Assembly (NCBI RefSeq): GCF_017115025.1
Contig: NZ_JABXKM010000022.1
Coordinates: 1 to 36,577, forward strand
Direction: 5' to 3'
Length of the DNA: 36,577 bases
Origin: Nostoc sp. NOS(2021)
GTDB lineage: Bacteria; Cyanobacteriota; Cyanobacteriia; Cyanobacteriales; Nostocaceae
In this document: one piece after another, positions 31,170 through 36,577 of the stretch
How the letters are laid out: every line of letters begins with the position of its first letter
Numbering within the stretch: the first letter of the stretch is position 1
The notes under the pieces: generated by a model
The model's database searches: none
What the model saw: the letters and a program-made list of their open reading frames with translations, nothing else
What the model was told of the DNA's origin: nothing
Position numbers and translations under genes: made by a program

Positions 31170-31240
31170 GAGTGAGGAGTGAGGAGTGAGGAGTTAGGAA
31201 TTTAAACTCATAACTCATAACTCATAACTCCTCACTCCTC
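31170..31240. terminator. Heptamer-built inverted repeat between converging genes
   Basis: Tandem GTGAGGA/GTTAGGA units (about 31173-31199) face tandem ACTCATA and ACTCCTC units (31207-31240), giving long complementary arms such as AGGAGTGAGGAGT with ACTCCTCACTCCT, followed by TTTTT. It lies between the ends of the genes at 30695 and 31246 and could act as a two-way terminator. Confidence 0.5.
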
Positions 31241-31245
31241 ACTTT

Positions 31246-31695
31246 TTAAATGTCGCCGCGAATTTCTTCTACAACGCCATCGCGCAGAACGATTTCGACC
31301 TGCATTTTACTAATCAGGTTATCACCGGTTTCTACCCGAAAAAAGCCTTCCATTTGGAATTGGTTAACTTCCTGATCTTGCTGGAGAAACTGCACTTGCT
31401 GGAGGTTTTGCAGCAACTGATTTTTCTGCTCTAGGAGTTCACTTTTCTTTTGATTGACTTGGAGTTGGATATTGTCAATTTGTTGGAGGGTCTGAGGGCC
31501 AGGTGGTTGCAGACTCTGCTTTTGAATTGCAGCGATCGCTCTTTGTCCTTCGACTTCTAGCTGTTGCAGTTGCTGGTCGATTTGATTGATCTGCGTTTGC
31601 AGCTGCTGTTGTACTTCCTCTTTCCAGAGGGGAGTAACAATGACTTTGACGTTAACGACGCGTTTCAGGAGCAAATTAGATTTGGAGACATCCAT
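31246..31695 (-). CDS. YlqD family protein
   Basis: A 149-aa cytosolic protein of the YlqD family, whose function is unknown. It starts MDVSKSNLLLKRVVNVKVIVTPLWKEE, followed by a long Gln/Leu-rich coiled coil (about residues 28-110) and a C-terminal beta region RVETGDNLISKMQVEIVLRDGVVEEIRGDI, which is the family hallmark. The gene lies 42 bp downstream of aas on the same strand, so the two may be co-transcribed. Confidence 0.85.
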   Translation of the reverse strand: MDVSKSNLLLKRVVNVKVIVTPLWKEEVQQQLQTQINQIDQQLQQLEVEGQRAIAAIQKQSLQPPGPQTLQQIDNIQLQVNQKKSELLEQKNQLLQNLQQVQFLQQDQEVNQFQMEGFFRVETGDNLISKMQVEIVLRDGVVEEIRGDI

Positions 31696-31737
31696 AAATA
31701 TTTCACGTTCACTCTTTACAGTTAGCAGGTGGAATCA

Positions 31738-33714
31738 TCAGGCAAACATGCCGTCAATAATATCGCGATAGCGTTCGGTGACGATGTGTCGGCGAACTTT
31801 CAGTGTTTGTGTCATCAAGCCATTTTCGATGGAAAACTGTTCCAGAATGAGTTTGAACGTTCCGATGCGGTCATCCGGTCGAAAGCCTGGACGATTTTGC
31901 ACTTCCCGATTCAATTCTTGCCGAAATAAATCCTGGATCATTCTACTCTCCAAGTCAATTTTTTGACTAGGTGAGGAAGTCACCTGATCATTCTGCGTAT
32001 CCAGTGTCAGATTCTGACTTGCTGCCCATTTTTCTATGGCTTCGAGATTGGGGACAATTAAGGCTCCCAGGCTGCGCTGATCTTGGCCGACGAGCATAAT
32101 TTGATCGATGTATGGCGATCGCAAACACGCATCTTCAATCGGCTGCGGCTCGATGTTTTCCCCGTTAGTCAATACAATCGTATCCTTCGCCCTGCCAGTC
32201 AGCACCAAGTCGTCTTGTGGTGTCAGCCAACCCAAATCGCCGCTATCAAACCAACCTTCCGCATCAATTGCTTTCGCTGTCGCTTCGGGATTTTGGTAAT
32301 AGCCTTGCATAATCTGCGGCCCCCTCAACAATACCAAGCCTCGCTTCTCTACTGGTAGAGGCGCTTTTGTCTCAGGATCTACGATTTTAGCTTCTGTTGC
32401 CGGAAGTGGTAGCCCTGATGCACCAATCAAATTTCGCCAAGGACGACGAACATGGGTAACAGGAGAAGTTTCTGTCAAGCCATAACCTTGCAAAATCTGC
32501 ACACCAATAATTTCAAAGAAGTTATCGATGTGTCTGGGAAGGGCACCACCGCCGCTAATCATCTGCTTAACTTCTCCTCCTGTGGCTTCCCGCACTTTGG
32601 CGTAAACCAGTCGTTCTCCCAAGGCATGGAGGGGTAATAAAGCTGATGCTTCTATCCTAGCTGCTAATCCTTCGACGGCGGAAGCATGAAGATTATTTAA
32701 ATTCAACCCTTGAGCAACTCGCCGTGCTTTGATATATTTTTCGCTAATGCCCAATAAAAAGTTAATTAGGCGTTGCTTATTCGCTGGTTGTTCGCGGAAC
32801 TGCTTTTGCACTCCTTCATAAATTGATTCCCACAGGCGGGGTACACCCACCATATAGTTGGGTTTAAATTTTCTCAAATCCCCTTTCACAGAGCGCAAGT
32901 TGGTATAAACTTGGGTGCAACCCTGAGATAGTAGGTAATATTCAACAGTTCGCTCGTAGCTGTGCCACGAAGGTAGGATGCTGAGAACGATATCGCCCAC
33001 GTTTGGTTGCAATACTGTCCCAAAGGTGATCACTTGGTGCATCAAGTTGTTATAAGACAGCATTACACCCTTGGGTTTACCTGTGGTGCCAGAGGTGTAA
33101 ATTAGGGTTGCCAGAGCGTCACGATTTTGCTTGACTGGCACAAAATTATGATTTACCCCAATTTCGATTAACTGGGTAAAGTTCAGCACCTTTAGGGTTT
33201 GGTCTGTTGGTGGTGCTTCATCGGAAAGTAAGATTACCAGTTGAATTGGTAAATCATTGAGGCGATCTTGCAGTTTTTTAAGTGTTTTTAAATCCTCAAC
33301 GACGATCGCTGTGCTGCCACTATTAGCGATGATAAACAGCAGTTCTTCTTTTTCCGCTTGGGAGCTACGCACCACATCAACTCCCCCAGCCGTCATTATC
33401 CCTTGATCGGCAATAAACCAGCGAGGACTGTTGTCAGCAATTAGGGAAATGCGATCGCCTACCTTTACTCCCAACGCCTGCAACCCAGCAGCAAATAGTC
33501 GTATTTGCTCTGTCAACTGGGTATAATTAATTACTACTTCTGGTTTAGCGTGAGGGCTGCGGAGAGCGACAACATCACCAAATCGTTGAGCTGCTAAAGG
33601 CCAAATTTCTGGCAGCGATTCCACATTTGTGTAATCTACCAACCGCTTTAATGCCTGCCGTTCTCGCTCACTGATGTTAGATAAAAAAGAAGACACGGTT
33701 TGGGTTTTTGACAT
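31738..33714 (-). CDS. aas: Acyl-[acyl-carrier-protein] synthetase / long-chain fatty acid-CoA ligase
   Basis: Activates free fatty acids with ATP. In cyanobacteria the enzyme loads ACP and serves uptake and recycling of fatty acids released from membrane lipids. At 658 aa it is an AMP-forming synthetase. The P-loop-like motif is TLIYTSGTTGKPKGVMLSYNN (about residues 205-225), followed by SILPSWHSYERTVEY, then QGYGLTETSPVTHVRRPWRNLIGASGLPLP. WFDSGDLGWLTPQDDLVLTGRAKDTIVLTNGENIEP is the hinge region, and a C-terminal KVRRHIVTERYRDIIDGMF is present. It resembles the known cyanobacterial Aas (Slr1609 type). It is probably membrane-associated. YlqD follows. Confidence 0.93.
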   Translation of the reverse strand: MSKTQTVSSFLSNISERERQALKRLVDYTNVESLPEIWPLAAQRFGDVVALRSPHAKPEVVINYTQLTEQIRLFAAGLQALGVKVGDRISLIADNSPRWFIADQGIMTAGGVDVVRSSQAEKEELLFIIANSGSTAIVVEDLKTLKKLQDRLNDLPIQLVILLSDEAPPTDQTLKVLNFTQLIEIGVNHNFVPVKQNRDALATLIYTSGTTGKPKGVMLSYNNLMHQVITFGTVLQPNVGDIVLSILPSWHSYERTVEYYLLSQGCTQVYTNLRSVKGDLRKFKPNYMVGVPRLWESIYEGVQKQFREQPANKQRLINFLLGISEKYIKARRVAQGLNLNNLHASAVEGLAARIEASALLPLHALGERLVYAKVREATGGEVKQMISGGGALPRHIDNFFEIIGVQILQGYGLTETSPVTHVRRPWRNLIGASGLPLPATEAKIVDPETKAPLPVEKRGLVLLRGPQIMQGYYQNPEATAKAIDAEGWFDSGDLGWLTPQDDLVLTGRAKDTIVLTNGENIEPQPIEDACLRSPYIDQIMLVGQDQRSLGALIVPNLEAIEKWAASQNLTLDTQNDQVTSSPSQKIDLESRMIQDLFRQELNREVQNRPGFRPDDRIGTFKLILEQFSIENGLMTQTLKVRRHIVTERYRDIIDGMFA

Positions 33715-33938
33715 AACACCTTACCTAAATATCGTAAACTGATCGTTTTCCAGTTTATTTTGTTATTCCGCTACAATAGCCATCCTTATTATCCACATTC
33801 ACTTCTGTATAGGATAATTCCAGGAATTCCACGTTTATATTTACAAAAATTTATGTTAAACTTAATTTACATAGATTGCAAGCAATAGATTGACTGAACA
33901 TCAATGCTAGACATACATTATGCTTGCATCTAAGAACA

Positions 33939-33967
33939 GCGATGTCTACGACGGGCTACGCCTACGC
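33939..33967. repeat. Dispersed repeat GCGATGTCTACGACGGG family
   Basis: 29 bp identical to 12222-12250. It ends 26 bp before the start codon of the small gene at 33994 and may lie in its 5' untranslated region. Confidence 0.75.
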
Positions 33968-33993
33968 CTATTTTTCACAGGAGATGATTACCT

Positions 33994-34239
33994 ATGAAAC
34001 TGATAGACGCTACACTGCTAACGCTAATCAATATTGCTGCTTGCGTGGCGTTCCCTAAACTTGTAGCTATCCTTCTGGCTGATAAAACCAAAGTGACTGA
34101 AACGTTATCAAATGGTTCAAAATTACAAACAGCCAGAGTCGAACTTACTAGTTTTCCTTATTGTACAGCTTACGTACTGACAGGTAGCCAATTTTGTAAA
34201 TTTAGTCCTGATTTCTGTGCCAAATGTTCTCCGAATTGA
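33994..34239 (+). CDS. Small Cys-containing exported-looking protein
   Basis: An 81-aa protein with a hydrophobic N-terminus (LIDATLLTLINIAACVAFPKLVAILL) that could be a signal or membrane anchor. The soluble tail has four Cys (57, 68, 75, 78), including CAKC, suggesting disulfides or metal binding. The ribosome-binding site AGGAGA lies 9 bases before the ATG. I do not recognise a family. The good start context supports a real gene; the short length leaves doubt. Confidence 0.55.
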   Translation: MKLIDATLLTLINIAACVAFPKLVAILLADKTKVTETLSNGSKLQTARVELTSFPYCTAYVLTGSQFCKFSPDFCAKCSPN

Positions 34240-34335
34240 TGGACTATTTGCAAGTAAAAATTCCTCAGTACTTCCGACAACCAGCTATTCAATTAACTCT
34301 TCAACACAAATTCATTCTAATTTCGAGAGGCTCAG

Positions 34336-34364
34336 ATCCCCGACTTCTTCAAGAAGTCGGGGAT
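34336..34364. terminator. Perfect 14-bp hairpin with T-run
   Basis: ATCCCCGACTTCTT, one C, then AAGAAGTCGGGGAT, followed by ATTTTTG. It is a strong terminator shape 96 bp after the small gene at 33994. The same type of GACTTCTTGAAGAAGTC palindrome may also be a dispersed repeat. Confidence 0.6.
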
Positions 34365-34435
34365 ATTTTTGTTCGTAACTCCTGCACGGATTTGGGAAAA
34401 TAATGAGTGTGCTAACTGTGACCTTCTACTTTTTT

Positions 34436-34623
34436 AGGACTTACGCACTATACAAAATCATCATGATGTGCATTAACAAAAATAGGTTGTTTCAGGCTTT
34501 GATTAATTATTTTTTGATCGTAAATAGACCATGCTGTAGGGGTTTAGCAATGCTTTACCCCTACGAAAGATGTGGTTATTCACGTTACACATATTTACTA
34601 TTTATTGTCAATGCGTAAGTCCT
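34436..34623. mobile_element. MITE with AGGACTTACGCA ends
   Basis: 188 bp bounded by perfect 12-bp inverted repeats AGGACTTACGCA (34436-34447) and TGCGTAAGTCCT (34612-34623). Inside is a hairpin GTAGGGGT...ACCCCTAC (about 34536-34564). Short frames within it (34403-34618) have no protein features. It is probably a non-autonomous derivative of an IS element whose transposase is encoded elsewhere. No clear target duplication is visible. Confidence 0.78.
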
Positions 34624-34657
34624 GTTTTTGTTGTTTTAATGAAAAACGAGAGTTTGA

Positions 34658-35848
34658 TTATTTATTTGTTCTGGCTGTAGTTATTTTCGGTCTGACGATA
34701 ATAAAAAATGCCAGCAAAGTAAAAACTAACATTTGCCAAGTCACCAAATTCCAGCCACCAAGATTCCAGCATAATAGACCAATGCTAGTACCTACAGAAC
34801 CGCCGATAAAATAGGTAGTCATGTAAACTGTGTTGATGCGACTATTCGATTGAGCATCAAGAGTGTATATCCTTGCGACATTGGTGACTTGGATTGCCTG
34901 TACACCTACATCTAGTAACAATACAGCAACAGCGATCGCCAGTGCAGAATTAGCAGCAATTTTAGCAATTACTAAACTTACAATCACGAGCGATACAGCA
35001 ATAGTCAAGGAACGTTGGGAGTTACCTTGATCAGCTAGTTTACCAAAAACTGGTGCCATCAATGCACCTGCGATCGCTACAAAGCCATACATCCCAATTG
35101 TGTCAGATTCAAAATAAAAAGGCGTTCCAGCTAAATGGAAAGTCAGCGTTGTCCAAAATGAGCAAAAGACACCAAACAATAACCCGCCAATTAAAGACGC
35201 TTCTCTTAATAATGAAAAACGTTTTAATTGGTAAAGTGTTGATTTTAATAATTCCAAATAATAACCATTAAATTCATTTTCGACATTCGGTAAATATATC
35301 TTGAGTAAGACAATAACAATTAAAATCATTACTGCCGAAAATCCATATACATAACGCCAACTCAACCATTCAGCAATATATCCACTAAAAACCCTTGCTC
35401 CTAAAATTCCAATCAATATACCAGTAAAAATGTTGCCTACGGTTTGGCCTGTAGTTACTCTATCTATACTTGCTGCTAAAGGAAGAATAATCTGAGCCGA
35501 GACTGTCGCAATCCCAATTGCTATGCTCAATATCCAAACTTCAATGATGTTTTGTGAAAACGTCATGGCTATCAACAAACAGAACAAACATATCAGTAAG
35601 CAAAGAATTAATTTTTTCTTGTTAATTTTATCGCCCAAGGGGATTAAAAAGAAAAGCCCAAAACCGTAACCAACTTGCGTAAGCACAGATATGCTACCCG
35701 CTTCGCCTTCACTGACTCCAAAAGATGATGCAATATCTTTGAGGATTGGCTGATTATAATAAACGTTAGCAACACAGACACCAGCTGCGATCGCCATAAT
35801 CAGTACTTGGACTTTAGTTAATGGCTTACTTAAGATTTGTTTTTCCAT
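34658..35848 (-). CDS. MFS transporter
   Basis: A 396-aa inner-membrane transporter with about 12 hydrophobic helices, proton-coupled by family. It starts MEKQILSKPLTKVQVLIMAI; AAGVCVANVYYNQPILKDIASSFG is the first helix and loop, a pattern shared with the AraJ/YgaY-like group of predicted efflux permeases. The loop LIPLGDKINKKKLIL is the conserved A-like motif (G-D-x-x-x-x-K/R). PVFGKLADQGNSQRSL is its counterpart in the second half. The substrate is unknown. A Uma2 gene ends 12 bp upstream on the same strand, so the two may share a transcript. Confidence 0.88.
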   Translation of the reverse strand: MEKQILSKPLTKVQVLIMAIAAGVCVANVYYNQPILKDIASSFGVSEGEAGSISVLTQVGYGFGLFFLIPLGDKINKKKLILCLLICLFCLLIAMTFSQNIIEVWILSIAIGIATVSAQIILPLAASIDRVTTGQTVGNIFTGILIGILGARVFSGYIAEWLSWRYVYGFSAVMILIVIVLLKIYLPNVENEFNGYYLELLKSTLYQLKRFSLLREASLIGGLLFGVFCSFWTTLTFHLAGTPFYFESDTIGMYGFVAIAGALMAPVFGKLADQGNSQRSLTIAVSLVIVSLVIAKIAANSALAIAVAVLLLDVGVQAIQVTNVARIYTLDAQSNSRINTVYMTTYFIGGSVGTSIGLLCWNLGGWNLVTWQMLVFTLLAFFIIVRPKITTARTNK

Positions 35849-35860
35849 TCAACCTAAAAT

Positions 35861-36433
35861 TTATACAGGAAAAAACTGGTTTACAGTACAGCTAAAACCA
35901 GTCAATAAAGGAGAAATTATAATATCGCTACTAAATAGAGTTTCTACCAATTTCAATTGATTTTGTTCACGCCGATAGACCTCTAGTTTACGCGATCGCC
36001 AATCAGCAATCCAATATTCTTTTACTCCTCTGGAAGAATAAAGTTTAAGTTTAGCTTCCTTATCTCGTCTTAGGTCTTCCTTAGTAGCAGACAAAACTTC
36101 GACTACTAAATCTGGTGCGCCAGTTAAATGTCCCGCTTCATCCAATGTTAGCGCCAAGGTTTCTTTAGTAGCCCAAACTACATCAGGAATCACATTATCT
36201 GATTCGGAAAACAAAACGCCTGGGTTGATTACAGCTTCTCCTAAACCAGTAAACTCTGACCAAATGTTAAGCTGTTGGAAAATTCTGCCACAAGTTTGCT
36301 GATGTTTAAAGTGAGGTGCCCTGGTCATAAATAATTCTCCATCAACTATCTCGTAGCGCGTCCCTTCATTTTCTGCGAAGAGTTCTACATCCTGAGTTGT
36401 CCAGCGTACTCCTGTATTAAGCATCTGACTCAT
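35861..36433 (-). CDS. Uma2-family endonuclease-like protein (DUF820)
   Basis: A 190-aa Uma2/DUF820 protein with the PD-(D/E)XK pattern. It shows WTTQDVELFAENEGTRYEIVDGELFMTRAPH at the start, NVIPDVVWATKE (Asp), APDLVVEVLSATKEDLRRDKEAKLKLYSSRGVKEYWIADW (Glu, Lys) and the typical RKLEVYRRE. It is a paralogue of the protein at 17901 but only moderately similar. A role in DNA processing is inferred from the fold only. It precedes the MFS gene by 12 bp on the same strand. Confidence 0.88.
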   Translation of the reverse strand: MSQMLNTGVRWTTQDVELFAENEGTRYEIVDGELFMTRAPHFKHQQTCGRIFQQLNIWSEFTGLGEAVINPGVLFSESDNVIPDVVWATKETLALTLDEAGHLTGAPDLVVEVLSATKEDLRRDKEAKLKLYSSRGVKEYWIADWRSRKLEVYRREQNQLKLVETLFSSDIIISPLLTGFSCTVNQFFPV

Positions 36434-36577
36434 TAGTTAACTCCTTTAATCTTGCTCTTGTATTTTAATCATAAGAGGATGTTTGAAAATTCACAAAGTA
36501 TATTAGACAGGGCTATTTTTTTCTAGACAGAAACCGCCGAGAAAGGCTTATATTATGTCCGCCAAATTACCCATAAT
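36434..36577. other. Upstream region of the last gene
   Basis: This is the window edge. It probably contains the promoter of the Uma2-MFS pair. No other feature is seen. Confidence 0.4.

Noticed and set aside
34403..34618. 71-codon plus-strand frame
   Set aside because: It spans the MITE with inverted ends and has no protein features.

Overview
The window looks like chromosomal DNA of a filamentous cyanobacterium of the Nostoc/Anabaena group. The evidence is the abundance of the HIP1 octamer GCGATCGC inside genes, several families of 7-bp tandem repeats and small palindromic repeats of the kind found in that group, and cyanobacterial genes: homogentisate phytyltransferase, acyl-ACP synthetase Aas, a plastid-type pyruvate dehydrogenase E2, a PAP/fibrillin-like protein and a CobA-HemD fusion. 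I cannot name a species.

Layout. 0.4-9.2 kb is housekeeping and tetrapyrrole/tocopherol metabolism: a histidine phosphatase, sirB/cbiX overlapping cobA, a fibrillin-like gene, hpt followed by a TPR protein, a secreted TPR protein, a CobA-HemD fusion and coaE. 9.2-13 kb holds poorly known genes, a DOPA-dioxygenase-like gene and a universal stress protein. 13.3-22.5 kb is a type I restriction-modification locus: hsdM split into two reading frames around a repeat-filled spacer, hsdS, a Uma2-type nuclease gene, hsdR and a zinc-metallopeptidase gene. A VapBC-like toxin-antitoxin pair follows (22.7-23.4 kb). After tRNA-Ala come a HAD hydrolase, rtcB, an ATP-grasp protein, an Rpn/DUF4351-type protein, pyruvate dehydrogenase E2, a YlqD protein, aas, a MITE, an MFS transporter and a second Uma2 gene.

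The most striking part is the gene-free stretch at 23.46-23.89 kb beside tRNA-Ala(CGC). It reads as the remnant of a type V-K CRISPR-associated transposon (CAST, Tn7-like). It has a TGTACA terminus followed by a ladder of repeated AATTTGCGAA-type sites, the likely TnsB binding sites. It has a one-spacer CRISPR relic whose repeat closely resembles V-K CAST repeats. It also has a separate truncated repeat followed by a short guide that matches the tRNA gene. The matched site has a GTN PAM, and the transposon terminus lies 56 bp beyond that PAM, just past the tRNA 3' end. No tnsB, tnsC, tniQ or cas12k is present, so this is a decayed or non-autonomous element that still records RNA-guided homing. 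A second, identical copy of the terminus is fused into the middle of a CRISPR repeat, which suggests nested or tandem insertions.

Repeat-derived sequence has also entered coding genes (sirB, hpt and the metallopeptidase) and supplies the start codons of the CobA-HemD fusion and coaE. Two MITE-like families are visible.
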